Below the pieces are notes generated by a model. That model saw only the letters and a program-made list of their open reading frames with translations. It was not told the origin of the DNA and searched no databases. The position numbers and the translations under genes were made by a program. Below, piece after piece: positions 1 to 7,937 of a stretch of 8,461 nt of DNA; position 1 is the first letter of the stretch; every line of letters starts with the position of its first letter. The stretch is from positions 1 to 8,461 of the forward strand of contig DAHZDR010000177.1 in the NCBI GenBank assembly GCA_027403435.1. Reading direction: 5' to 3'. This stretch comes from Deltaproteobacteria bacterium (GTDB lineage Bacteria > Desulfobacterota > Binatia > Binatales > Binataceae).

Positions 1-1
1 C

Positions 2-18
2 CGATAAGCGCGTTATCG
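2..18. repeat. Short inverted repeat CGATAA-N5-TTATCG
   Basis: A perfect 6-bp inverted repeat (CGATAA at 2-7, TTATCG at 13-18) with a 5-nt GCGCG centre lies just before the first in-window start codon of the lipoprotein gene at 24. It could be an operator or a small hairpin if the gene starts at 24. It could equally be chance sequence inside the coding region, because the lipoprotein frame is open through it to the left edge. Confidence 0.3.
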
Positions 19-23
19 CGAAC

Positions 24-476
24 GTGGCAAGATTGATGGCGCCAACGGCGCTCTGTGTGGCGATCATGTTGGCGCTCTGCGGATGCTCGATGCTGGGAAT
101 CGGCGGACCGACGCCCCGTCAGCGCGCTGCGGACCTGGAGCCGATGCTTTCGGCGGCGGGCTTCCATATGGTTCCGGCCGACGCGCCGGAAAAAATACAA
201 CATCTGAAGACGCTACCGCCGCTCAAGGTGAACTATTACACCGGTAAAGACGGCGCGCTGCGCTATTGGTTCGCCGATCCGGATTATTGCCATTGCCTCT
301 ATCTGGGCGACGAGACCGCTTACCAGAAATATGAAAACCTGCGTGTGCAGGCGCGCATCGCACAGAATGAACAGGAAGCCGCCGAAGAAAATTACGAAAC
401 GCAGCAACAGATGCAGATGAACATGATGAATCCGTTCGGGTTCGGCTTCGGTCCGGGAATCGGCTTCGGCTTCTGA
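24..476 (+). CDS. Probable lipoprotein with Gly/Phe-rich C-terminal tail, unknown function
   Basis: I do not recognise a named family. The N-terminus has a hydrophobic stretch (residues 6-20, with Arg3 before it) ending in LCGC, a fair lipobox with Cys21 as the likely lipidated residue, so the mature protein is probably membrane-anchored outside the cytoplasm. Cys at -2 of the lipobox is unusual. The mature part contains a YWFADPDYCHCLYLG segment (81-95) with a Cys89-His90-Cys91 motif, a Gln/Glu-rich probable helix (about 98-133), and a short tail (136-150) of alternating Gly and Phe. The start is uncertain. GTG at 24 keeps a positive charge in the signal peptide; ATG at 36 would lose it. No good ribosome binding site is seen for either. 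The frame is also open to the left edge and adds Lys-Arg upstream, so the true start may lie outside the window. It converges with the PIN gene and is not part of the glt operon. Confidence 0.7.
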   Translation: MARLMAPTALCVAIMLALCGCSMLGIGGPTPRQRAADLEPMLSAAGFHMVPADAPEKIQHLKTLPPLKVNYYTGKDGALRYWFADPDYCHCLYLGDETAYQKYENLRVQARIAQNEQEAAEENYETQQQMQMNMMNPFGFGFGPGIGFGF

Positions 477-523
477 CGCTGACGGGCGCGCGCGCCAGCG
501 TGACGCCGGCGGACAACGGCCGG
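476..523. terminator. Candidate convergent-gene terminator region (GC hairpins, no T-tract)
   Basis: The 48-bp gap between the converging lipoprotein and PIN genes holds two possible hairpins. One is ACGCTG (476-481) pairing with CAGCGT (496-501) around a GC-alternating centre. The other is CCGGC (506-510) pairing with GCCGG (519-523) across an 8-nt loop. Neither is followed by a run of T on either strand, so a classic intrinsic terminator is not shown; the position between convergent stop codons is the main argument. Confidence 0.3.
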
Positions 524-524
524 T

Positions 525-1304
525 TCAGCGGAAGTCGGCGGCGGCCGCGAGAAATTCCGGCAGGTCGCGGACGGCAAGCCCCGCGCACGACGAACGCTCG
601 ATCAATTGGCGCAGGCGCGGATCGCCGCTCACGAAGATATCGGCGCGCGCGGCGGCGGCGATCGCGTGATCGAGCGTGAACGGCGCCGCCAGCGTGGTAT
701 CGATGGCCGCGCTCGCAGCCATCCGGACGACGCGCAACCCGAGCAGGCCGGCAATTCCGCGCCGTTCGCATTCAGGCAAGGCTCCGACGCTTTCGGCCAG
801 CGCGCGGGCGGCGGCCACGACCGAATCGTCGGAAGCGGACGCGGCGGACGCGCGGGCGCGCGCGATCGTTCGGGTCAAGTTCGGGCGCGCCCGCCGCGCT
901 TGGTCGAGCGCGCCGAGCAACTCCTCGCCAAGCTCCTCACCGTCGCTTTCGATCAGTTCCGCGACGCCGGCGCTGATCGCGTCGGCCAGCGGACCGTGCA
1001 GGAAAGGACTGCCGGCCGCGCCGCTCGCGGCGTAGGCGCGGATTTCGTCATTGAGCAATTCGGCCGAAGGCTTGAGCAGCGAACGCAGGCTCGCAAGCGA
1101 GAGCGTGAAACGGATTTGCGCGCTGAGCGCCTGCGGCGCGACCCGCCGCGACAGGACGATTTCCTCAAGATGATGGACCGACAGCGCCAGCGCGAGGCCC
1201 CGGCCGTAAACGCTCTTGCGCAGCGCCGCGACGTCGGCGGCGGTGCAGCCGTCGCGCCGGTAGAGCCGATCGAACGCGCCCGAATCGAGGTAGGCGATCA
1301 TCAT
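525..1304 (-). CDS. PIN-domain protein (probable Mg2+-dependent ribonuclease), last gene of the glt operon
   Basis: The 259-residue protein has PIN-fold landmarks at its two ends. Strand 1 is IAYLDSGAF with Asp7, followed by SVHHLEEIV with Glu47. Near the C-terminus, LDHAIAAAARADIFVSGDPRL carries Asp212 and Asp228 in the spacing seen in VapC-like PIN nucleases, and AVRDLPEFL is the usual closing strand. These four acidic residues would bind the catalytic metal. PIN toxins are normally about 130-150 residues; here some 160 residues, mostly Ala/Leu/Glu-rich helix, separate the acidic halves. The gene starts 27 nt after the gltD stop. Two consecutive ATG codons (1302-1304 and 1299-1301) are available, and no strong ribosome binding site is seen, so translation may depend on gltD. 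No antitoxin-like partner is adjacent. The nuclease fold is well supported by motifs; substrate and role are unknown. Confidence 0.75.
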   Translation of the reverse strand: MMIAYLDSGAFDRLYRRDGCTAADVAALRKSVYGRGLALALSVHHLEEIVLSRRVAPQALSAQIRFTLSLASLRSLLKPSAELLNDEIRAYAASGAAGSPFLHGPLADAISAGVAELIESDGEELGEELLGALDQARRARPNLTRTIARARASAASASDDSVVAAARALAESVGALPECERRGIAGLLGLRVVRMAASAAIDTTLAAPFTLDHAIAAAARADIFVSGDPRLRQLIERSSCAGLAVRDLPEFLAAAADFR

Positions 1305-1316
1305 CGCGGCGCTCGC

Positions 1317-1332
1317 GGTCCCGCGCGGGTCC
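1317..1332. repeat. Near-perfect GC palindrome between gltD and the PIN gene
   Basis: GGTCCCGCGCGGGTCC is a palindrome with one T/T mismatch around a perfect 10-bp core (CCCGCGCGGG, 1320-1329). It occupies most of the 27-nt gap and touches the last base of the gltD stop codon. In RNA it would form only a short GC stem with a four-base loop. It might slow or process the transcript before the PIN gene, or simply reflect base composition. Confidence 0.3.
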
Positions 1333-2777
1333 TACAGTTCCGGACTGGCGGGCAAATAGCTCTCGCCCATCAGGTAGGCGTCAACCGCGCGGGCGCATTC
1401 GCGGCCCTCCCAGATCGCCCACACCACCAGCGATTGGCCGCGGCGCGCGTCGCCGGCCGCGAATACGCCGGGAACGCTCGCGGCGTAATTTTCGCACGCG
1501 AGATTGCCGCGCGGATCGAGCTTGAGGCCCAGTTGGCCGGCGATCGTGTCGGTCTCGGGACCGAGGAAGCCGAGCGCGAGCAGCACCAGATCGCAATCGA
1601 TCGCGAATTCGCTGCCGGGAATTTCCTCCATCGCCATCCGCCCGTTGTCGCGTTTCCAATTGAGGCGGACGCCGTGGAGCTTTTTCACCTGGCCGTTTTC
1701 GCCGGAAAGGAATTTGGTGTTGACGCTCCAGTCGCGCTGGACGCCCTCTTCATGCGAAGTCGAAGTGCGCAGGATCATCGGCCAGTCCGGCCACGGCATC
1801 TCGGCGGTGCGCTTCTCCGGCGGCATCGGCAGCAACTCGAACTGCCAGACCGCGCGCGCGCCCTGGCGATTCGAAGTGCCCAGACAGTCGGATCCGGTAT
1901 CGCCGCCGCCCAGGATAATGACCCGTTTGTCCTTCGCCGTAAGCGAAATTTCGGGCGCAATCGAATCGCCGGCGTTGCGCCGGTTCTGCTGCGGCAGGAA
2001 GTCCATTGCGAAATGGACGCCGCGCAGCTCGCGGCCGGGCACGGACAGATCGCGCGGCCGGGTCGAGCCGATCGTGAGCACGATCGCGTCATGCCGCGCG
2101 CGCAGCGCGTCCGCGGCGAGATCCACGCCGACGCGGCATTCGGTCACGAATTCGACGCCCTCGGCCTTCATCTGCTCAACCCGGCGATTTACCTGCCATT
2201 TTTCGAGCTTGAAATCCGGAATGCCGTACATCAGCAAGCCGCCCGGCCGATCCGATCGTTCATAGAGCGTCACCGCGTGGCCGGCGCGCGCCAATTGCTG
2301 CGCGCAAGCGAGACCCGACGGTCCGGAACCAACCACCGCGACCCGCTTGCCGGTCTGGCGTGGATTCGGCCGCGGCGCGACCCAGCCTTCGGCCCAGGCG
2401 TGATCGATAATGTTCTTTTCGATCTGCTTGATGGTGACGGGATCGTTGTTGATATTGAGGACGCAGGCTTCCTCGCACGGCGCGGGACATACGCGGCCGG
2501 TGAATTCGGGGAAATTATTGGTCCAGTGAAGCCGGTCGACCGCCTCGCGCCAGCGCCCGCGATAGACCAGATCGTTCCAATCCGGAATGATATTGCCGAG
2601 CGGACAGCCCTTGTGGCAGAAGGGGATTCCGCAATCCATGCAGCGCGCGCCCTGCGCCTGGAGTTTTTCCTCCGGCAGCTTCAGCTCGTACTCATGCCAG
2701 TCGCGCACGCGTTCGCGCACGGGCCGCCGGGGCGGCGTCTCGCGCTGGACCTCCATGAATCCCGTGATCTTTCCCAT
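1332..2777 (-). CDS. gltD: Glutamate synthase (NADPH) small subunit
   Basis: GltD oxidises NADPH through FAD and passes electrons over iron-sulfur clusters to the large subunit, in the cytoplasmic GltBD complex that turns glutamine and 2-oxoglutarate into two glutamates. The 481-residue length is normal. The N-terminal cluster domain has Cys46, Cys49, Cys54 and Cys58 (CMDCGIPFCHKGC), then Cys97, Cys101 and Cys105 (CPAPCEEAC). The FAD-binding GSGPSG lies at 150-155, PGGLLMYGIP at 178-187, the NADPH-binding GGGDTG at 290-295, and the closing FAD motif VFAAGDARRGQSLVVWAI at 438-455. I chose ATG at 2777 because it gives the family N-terminus (MGKITGFMEV) and has AGGAG upstream; the frame stays open to 3170 but that part only mirrors gltB. 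It begins 35 nt after gltB, as expected for an operon. All key residues are present. Confidence 0.97.
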   Translation of the reverse strand: MGKITGFMEVQRETPPRRPVRERVRDWHEYELKLPEEKLQAQGARCMDCGIPFCHKGCPLGNIIPDWNDLVYRGRWREAVDRLHWTNNFPEFTGRVCPAPCEEACVLNINNDPVTIKQIEKNIIDHAWAEGWVAPRPNPRQTGKRVAVVGSGPSGLACAQQLARAGHAVTLYERSDRPGGLLMYGIPDFKLEKWQVNRRVEQMKAEGVEFVTECRVGVDLAADALRARHDAIVLTIGSTRPRDLSVPGRELRGVHFAMDFLPQQNRRNAGDSIAPEISLTAKDKRVIILGGGDTGSDCLGTSNRQGARAVWQFELLPMPPEKRTAEMPWPDWPMILRTSTSHEEGVQRDWSVNTKFLSGENGQVKKLHGVRLNWKRDNGRMAMEEIPGSEFAIDCDLVLLALGFLGPETDTIAGQLGLKLDPRGNLACENYAASVPGVFAAGDARRGQSLVVWAIWEGRECARAVDAYLMGESYLPASPEL

Positions 2778-2788
2778 CGAAAACCGAT

Positions 2789-2793
2789 CTCCT
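2789..2793 (-). promoter_or_regulatory. Ribosome binding site of gltD (AGGAG)
   Basis: AGGAG on the minus strand lies 11 nt before the ATG at 2777, a slightly long but workable spacing, inside the gltB-gltD gap. It decides in favour of the short start over the much longer open frame reaching into gltB. Confidence 0.6.
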
Positions 2794-2812
2794 GACCGGG
2801 CAATCGGCCGCG

Positions 2813-5800
2813 CTACACCGCCGCCATTCGCGCCAGGTCCGACTTCAGATTGAGCTGGCGCTCGAGCACCTGCCGATATTCGGTCGGCATCACTTTGACG
2901 AAACGCGCGACGTAATCGTCCCATCGCTCGAGAATCCGTTGCGCGACGGGGCTCTGGGTGTACTGACGATGCCGCGCGATCAGCCCGTGGACATGGCCGA
3001 TTTCGGCCGGATCCGCCAGCGGATGCAGCTCGACCATGCCCATGTTGCACCGGTCCTTGAAGCCGCCGTCCGCGTCGAGCACATAGGCGACCCCGCCGCT
3101 CATGCCGGCGGCGAAGTTGCGGCCGGCGGCGCCGAGCACGACCACCAGCCCGCGCGTCATGTACTCGCATCCGTGATCGCCCACGCCTTCGACCACCGCG
3201 GTCGCGCCGCTGTTGCGCACGGCGAAGCGTTCGCCCGCCATCCCGCGCACGAAGACCTCGCCGCCGGTCGCGCCGTACAGGGCCACGTTGCCGATGATGA
3301 TATTTTCCTCGGCCTTGAAGGTCGCTTCACGCGGCGGCTTGATCGCGATAAAACCGCCCGACAGGCCCTTGCCGAAATAGTCGTTGGCGTCGCCTTCCAG
3401 ATAGATCGCGACTCCCGGCGCCAGCCACGCGCCGAGGCTTTGGCCCGCCGTGCCGCGCAGATGCGCCTGAATCGTATAGGGCGGCAGGCCGTGCTCGCCG
3501 TGACGCCGCGAAATTTCCGCCGAAAGCAGCGCGCCGACAGTGCGATTGACGTTGCGGATCGGCAGATGCGCCTCGACCGGCCGCTGATGTTCGATCGCCT
3601 CCCGGCACAGTTCGATAAGCTGTCGATCCAGCGCCTTGTCGAGGCCGTGGTCCTGCGGCTCGACCCGATGGAGCGGCCAGTCGGCCGGAACGTCGGGCTT
3701 GTGCAGGATTGCGCTCAAATCGACGTTGCGCGCCTTCCAATGCGTGATTGCGGCGTTCGCGTCGAGACATTCGACATGGCCGACCATGTCGTCCATCGTG
3801 CGGAAACCCAACCGCGCCATGTACTCGCGCAGCTCTTCCGCAATGAACATCATCAGATTGACGACGTGTTCGGGCTTGCCCTCGAACTTCTTGCGCAACT
3901 CCGGATCCTGCGTCGCGATTCCGACCGGACAGGTGTTCAGATGGCATACGCGCATCATGATGCATCCGGAGGCGACCAGCGCGGCGCTGGCGAAGCCGAA
4001 CTCCTCGGCGCCCAGCAGCGCGGCCACCGCAACGTCGCGCCCGGTCTTGAGTTGGCCGTCGGTTTCGACGTAAATCCGCCCGCGCAGATTGTTCATCACC
4101 AGAATCTGCTGGGTTTCCGCCAGCCCCAGTTCCCACGGGATGCCGGCGTGCTTGATCGATTGCAGCGGCGAGGCGCCGGTGCCGCCGTCATAGCCGCTGA
4201 TCAGCACCACGTCGGCCTTGGCCTTGGCGACGCCGGCCGCAATCGTGCCGACGCCGACTTCGGAAACCAGCTTCACGCTGATCCGCGCGCGGTCGTTCGC
4301 GTTCTTCAGATCGTGGATTAGCTGGGCCAGGTCCTCGATCGAATAGATATCGTGATGCGGCGGCGGCGAAATCAGGCCGACGCCCGGAGTCGAATAGCGA
4401 ATTTTCGCGATAAAGTCGTCAACCTTATGGCCCGGCAACTGGCCGCCTTCGCCGGGCTTGGCGCCCTGCGCCATCTTGATCTGCAACTCGTCGGCGTTGA
4501 CCAGATAATTGCTGGTGACGCCGAAGCGCGCCGAGGCGACCTGCTTGATCGCGCTGCGCCGCCAGTCGCCGTTGGGATCGCGGACGAAGCGGCCGGGGTC
4601 CTCGCCGCCTTCGCCGGTGTTGCTCTTGCCGCCGATCCGGTTCATCGCGATCGCCAGGTTTTCGTGCGCTTCCTTGCTGATCGAACCGAACGACATCGCG
4701 CCGGTTTTGAAACGCTTGACGATCTCGGCGGCCGGCTCGACTTCCTCGATCGGCACGGGCTGGCGGTTGGGCTTGAACTGAAGCAGGCCGCGCAGGGTCG
4801 CCAGGCCGCGGCTGTGGTCGTCAACGACGCGCGTGTACTCCTTGAACAGGCGGTAACTGCCGGAGCGGACCGCGTGCTGGAGCTTGGCGATCGAGTTCGG
4901 ATTGTACATATGGAACTCGCCGCGCCGGCGCCATTGATATTGTCCGCCGGCCTCAAGCTCGCCGTCGAGATTCGGATCGGCGGCGAAAGCGAGCCGATGG
5001 CGATTGGCCGATTCGCGCGCGATCGCGTCGAGGCCGACGCCGCCAACCCGCGAGGCCGTCCAGGTGAAATAACGATCGATCACTTCGCGGTTTAGTCCGA
5101 TCGCCTCGAAAATCTGCGCGCCGCGATAGCTTTGCACAGTCGAGATCCCCATCTTCGAGGCGACCTTGATCATGCTTTTGGTCACGGCCTTGATAAAATG
5201 TTCGACCGCTTCGCGCTCGTCGAGATCCTTAAGCTGGCCGTCCTGGATCATCCCGGCCATCGTGGCGAACGCCAGGTACGGATTGATCGCGCCCGCGCCG
5301 TAACCGGCGAGCAGGCAAAAATGCATCGCCTCGCGCGGCTCGCCCGATTCGACGACGATTCCGCAGCGCGTGCGGGCGCCCTCGCGAATCAAATGATGAT
5401 GCACGGCTCCGGTCGCGAGCAGGCTCGGAATCGGCGCCCAGTCGGCGTTCACCCCGCGATCGGAAAGCGCGATAATCGTATGGCCCCGCTCGATCGCCTG
5501 AGACGCCTGTCCGCATAGTTCGTCGAGCGCCCGGCGCAATCCGGCTTCGCCTTCAGCCACGGGATAAAGCGTCGAAAGCGTAATCGTGCGCAAGCCGGGC
5601 CGATCGAGCCGCTTGATCCGTTCGAGCTCCTCGTTGGTCAGCACCGGCCGCTTGAGCCGGAGCTGGCGGCAATGCGACGGCGTTTCTTCAAACAGATTTT
5701 GCTCGGCGCCGATCGTGGTCTCCGCCGACATCACCAGCTCTTCACGAATCGGATCGACCGGCGGATTGGTGACTTGCGCGAACAGTTGCTTGAAGTAGTT

Positions 5801-7366
5801 GAAAAGCGGCGGCGAATGGTCCGACAGCACCGCCAGCGGCGTGTCCGTGCCCATCGAGCCGACCGGCTCCTGCCCATTCGCCGCCATCGGCGCGAGGATC
5901 ATCTTGAGATCTTCGAGCGTGTAACCGAAGGCCTGCTGCTGCTTGAGCAGGTCGTAAGCCTCGAAGCCCGCGATCGTCGGAGCGGTCGGCGCGGCCGGCA
6001 GCGCCTCGAGTTCGACCAGATTTTCCTTGAGCCAGGTCCGGTAGGGCCGGCGCGCGGCGAAGCCTTCCTTGATCTCCTCGTCCTGAACAATCCGCCGCTC
6101 GACCGTATCGACAAAAAACATCCGGCCCGGCTGCAGGCGCCCCTTGAATTCGATTCGATCCTGCGGCAGGTCGAGCACCCCCGCCTCCGACGCCATCACC
6201 ACCAGCCCATCCTTGGTCACCCAGTAGCGCGACGGGCGCAAGCCGTTGCGATCGAGCACCGCGCCGATTCGCCGGCCGTCGGTGAAGACGATCGAAGCCG
6301 GGCCGTCCCACGGCTCCATCATGCACGAATGGTACTGATAGAAGGCCTGCTTGCTGTCGCTCATCAGCGCGTCGTTCTGCCACGCTTCCGGAATCATCAT
6401 CATCACGGCGTGCGGCAGAGAACGGCCGCTGCGCACCAGCAGTTCGAGACAATTGTCGAACATCGCGGAATCGCTGCCGTTGGCCTCGATAATCGGCAGA
6501 ATCTTCTTGATGTCGTCGCCGAACAGCGGCGAGGCGAACTGTTTTTCCCGCGCGTGCATCCAGTTGATATTGCCGCGCAAGGTATTGATTTCGCCGTTAT
6601 GCGACAGAAAGCGGTAGGGATGCGCCCGGTCCCAGCTCGGGAAAGTGTTGGTCGAAAACCGCTGATGCACCATCGCGAGCGCGGTCGTCATCGCGGGATC
6701 GACCAAATCCGGATAAAAGCGGGGAATCTGATACGAGATAAGCTGGCCTTTGTAAACGATCGTCGCCGCCGACAGGCTGCATATATAGAAGAGGTCGCCT
6801 TCGGCCAGGCCCATCCGCGCCGCTTCGCTGGTCACGCGCTTGCGGATGACGTAGAGCTTGCGCTCAAGCGCTTCTTCATCGGCGATACCGGCGCCGCGGC
6901 CGATAAAAATCTGCCGCACCGACGGCATCGTTTGGCGCGCGGTATCGCCGCACTGCGCCGGATCGACCGGCGCCGAGCGCCATCCGAGCACCTGCTGGCC
7001 CTCTTCGCGCACGATCCGCTCGAACATTTGTTCGCACGCGTTGCGCTGTTGCACGTCCACCGGCAGAAAGACCATGCCGACGCCGTATGCCCCCGGGTCG
7101 GGCAAGCCAAAACGCAGCCGCTCGGCCTCGCGCCGCATGAAATCGTGCGGAATCTGCATCAGGATTCCGGCGCCGTCGCCGGTCAGCGGATCGCATCCGC
7201 ACGCCCCCCGATGTTCGAGGTTGCACAGCACTTCGAGCGCTTTGACGATGATCTCGTGCGATTTCTCGCCGCGGATATTGACCACGAAACCAACGCCGCA
7301 GGCGTCGTGCTCGTGCGCCGGATCGTAGAGGCCCTGCTTCGCGGGTATGGAGCGGTACTGATGCAT
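2813..7366 (-). CDS. gltB: Glutamate synthase (NADPH) large subunit
   Basis: GltB releases ammonia from glutamine, channels it to a synthase site and makes glutamate from 2-oxoglutarate with electrons supplied by GltD. The 1517 residues match the family. Cys23 in DACGVGF is the Ntn-type nucleophile, so a 22-residue propeptide should be removed. The glutaminase domain runs to about residue 430 and includes DPLTGDGAGI (59-68) and His256-Asn257-Gly258-Glu259. A central domain spans about 470-780. The FMN-binding synthase domain has SFGSISKEAHENLA near 892 and SGYDGGTGASP from 1057. The 3Fe-4S cluster ligands are Cys1135, Cys1141 and Cys1146 (CIMMRVCHLNTCPVG). A Gly-repeat beta-helix domain occupies roughly 1290-1470. 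ATG at 7366 has AGGGG 7 nt upstream and yields the expected propeptide. It follows the Lrp-type regulator gene by 21 nt and precedes gltD by about 35 nt. No defect is seen. Confidence 0.98.
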   Translation of the reverse strand: MHQYRSIPAKQGLYDPAHEHDACGVGFVVNIRGEKSHEIIVKALEVLCNLEHRGACGCDPLTGDGAGILMQIPHDFMRREAERLRFGLPDPGAYGVGMVFLPVDVQQRNACEQMFERIVREEGQQVLGWRSAPVDPAQCGDTARQTMPSVRQIFIGRGAGIADEEALERKLYVIRKRVTSEAARMGLAEGDLFYICSLSAATIVYKGQLISYQIPRFYPDLVDPAMTTALAMVHQRFSTNTFPSWDRAHPYRFLSHNGEINTLRGNINWMHAREKQFASPLFGDDIKKILPIIEANGSDSAMFDNCLELLVRSGRSLPHAVMMMIPEAWQNDALMSDSKQAFYQYHSCMMEPWDGPASIVFTDGRRIGAVLDRNGLRPSRYWVTKDGLVVMASEAGVLDLPQDRIEFKGRLQPGRMFFVDTVERRIVQDEEIKEGFAARRPYRTWLKENLVELEALPAAPTAPTIAGFEAYDLLKQQQAFGYTLEDLKMILAPMAANGQEPVGSMGTDTPLAVLSDHSPPLFNYFKQLFAQVTNPPVDPIREELVMSAETTIGAEQNLFEETPSHCRQLRLKRPVLTNEELERIKRLDRPGLRTITLSTLYPVAEGEAGLRRALDELCGQASQAIERGHTIIALSDRGVNADWAPIPSLLATGAVHHHLIREGARTRCGIVVESGEPREAMHFCLLAGYGAGAINPYLAFATMAGMIQDGQLKDLDEREAVEHFIKAVTKSMIKVASKMGISTVQSYRGAQIFEAIGLNREVIDRYFTWTASRVGGVGLDAIARESANRHRLAFAADPNLDGELEAGGQYQWRRRGEFHMYNPNSIAKLQHAVRSGSYRLFKEYTRVVDDHSRGLATLRGLLQFKPNRQPVPIEEVEPAAEIVKRFKTGAMSFGSISKEAHENLAIAMNRIGGKSNTGEGGEDPGRFVRDPNGDWRRSAIKQVASARFGVTSNYLVNADELQIKMAQGAKPGEGGQLPGHKVDDFIAKIRYSTPGVGLISPPPHHDIYSIEDLAQLIHDLKNANDRARISVKLVSEVGVGTIAAGVAKAKADVVLISGYDGGTGASPLQSIKHAGIPWELGLAETQQILVMNNLRGRIYVETDGQLKTGRDVAVAALLGAEEFGFASAALVASGCIMMRVCHLNTCPVGIATQDPELRKKFEGKPEHVVNLMMFIAEELREYMARLGFRTMDDMVGHVECLDANAAITHWKARNVDLSAILHKPDVPADWPLHRVEPQDHGLDKALDRQLIELCREAIEHQRPVEAHLPIRNVNRTVGALLSAEISRRHGEHGLPPYTIQAHLRGTAGQSLGAWLAPGVAIYLEGDANDYFGKGLSGGFIAIKPPREATFKAEENIIIGNVALYGATGGEVFVRGMAGERFAVRNSGATAVVEGVGDHGCEYMTRGLVVVLGAAGRNFAAGMSGGVAYVLDADGGFKDRCNMGMVELHPLADPAEIGHVHGLIARHRQYTQSPVAQRILERWDDYVARFVKVMPTEYRQVLERQLNLKSDLARMAAV

Positions 7367-7373
7367 CGTAATG

Positions 7374-7378
7374 CCCCT
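7374..7378 (-). promoter_or_regulatory. Ribosome binding site of gltB (AGGGG)
   Basis: AGGGG on the minus strand ends 7 nt before the gltB ATG at 7366, which is optimal spacing. It sits wholly within the 21-nt gap after the lrp-like stop codon and supports the chosen gltB start. Confidence 0.6.
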
Positions 7379-7387
7379 GGCTGCCGG

Positions 7388-7930
7388 CTAATGCGGCTTC
7401 GCGACGCCGTGGCGATGCCGTTTGCCATTGACCGGCTCGCCGGGCTGCTTCTTTTCGCCGCTGACTGAAATCTGCGTACGCTCCGTATGTGTCGACAGCA
7501 CCACCATCGTCTCCGTCCGCGTCACCCCGTCGATTGTCCGGATCGTCTTAATCAAATCCTCCAGGGCGGCGGTGTTGCAGGTTTTCACCTTCAGCAGCAC
7601 CGTATGCTCGCCCGTGATGTGATGGCATTCCAGCACGTCGTCGAGCAGATCGACCGTCTGCTCGAACAGCCCAATCGTCCGTGGATGGCCGATCGAGACG
7701 CCGATGAACGCCGTCACGTCCTTGCCCAGCCGACGCGCATCGACCGATGCGTGATAGCCGGTAACCACCCCGCCGTCTTCGAGCTTTTTGACCCGCTCGA
7801 TCACCGACGGCGCCGACAGCCCCACCTGTTCGCCCAGTTTGACCAGCGGAATCCGTCCGTGCTCCTGCAGAATCGCAACGATCTGCAGGTCGATTGCGTC
7901 GAACTCGAACGTATCGCCGCCTATCTTCAT
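7388..7930 (-). CDS. Lrp/AsnC-family transcriptional regulator, first gene of the glt operon
   Basis: Lrp/AsnC proteins bind DNA as dimers or higher oligomers and respond to amino acids; E. coli Lrp is a known regulator of gltBD. Residues 9-64 form the winged helix-turn-helix (DAIDLQIVAILQEHGRIP, then LGEQVGLSAPSVIERVKKLEDGGVVTGY). Residues 70-155 form the ligand-binding RAM domain, with ITGEHTVLLKVK at 105-116 and TRTETMVVLST at 137-147. After it comes a 25-residue polar, basic, His-containing tail (156-180), longer than the usual 150-160 residue family members. ATG at 7930 has GAGGT 7 nt upstream and lies just downstream of a good promoter; an in-frame start at 7981 would place that promoter inside the gene. 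Being 21 nt before gltB, it is probably a local autoregulator of the operon. Family assignment is firm; the ligand and the direction of regulation are inference. Confidence 0.93.
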   Translation of the reverse strand: MKIGGDTFEFDAIDLQIVAILQEHGRIPLVKLGEQVGLSAPSVIERVKKLEDGGVVTGYHASVDARRLGKDVTAFIGVSIGHPRTIGLFEQTVDLLDDVLECHHITGEHTVLLKVKTCNTAALEDLIKTIRTIDGVTRTETMVVLSTHTERTQISVSGEKKQPGEPVNGKRHRHGVAKPH

Positions 7931-7937
7931 AAGGCAT

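Noticed and set aside
525..1331. Toxin-antitoxin module
   Set aside because: The PIN protein has no small antitoxin-like gene beside it: the upstream neighbour is gltD and the downstream neighbour is the convergent lipoprotein.
606..2795. A 729-codon open frame on the plus strand opposite the PIN and gltD genes
   Set aside because: It is the mirror of GC-rich minus-strand coding sequence, with an Arg/Ala-rich product lacking any recognisable motif, while the opposite strand encodes clear GltD and PIN proteins.
2778..3170. Upstream extension of the gltD frame by 131 codons
   Set aside because: This part overlaps the 3' end of gltB in another frame, is Arg-rich and unlike any GltD N-terminus. 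ATG at 2777 has a ribosome binding site and gives the usual length.
2939..4321. A 460-codon open frame on the plus strand opposite the gltB synthase region
   Set aside because: Same reasoning: no motif, biased composition, and antisense to the FMN and iron-sulfur domains of GltB.
5672..7468. A 598-codon open frame on the plus strand opposite gltB
   Set aside because: Its product is Arg/His-rich and without domain signatures, and it lies fully antisense to the conserved GltB glutaminase domain and the lrp 3' end. It is a compositional shadow.
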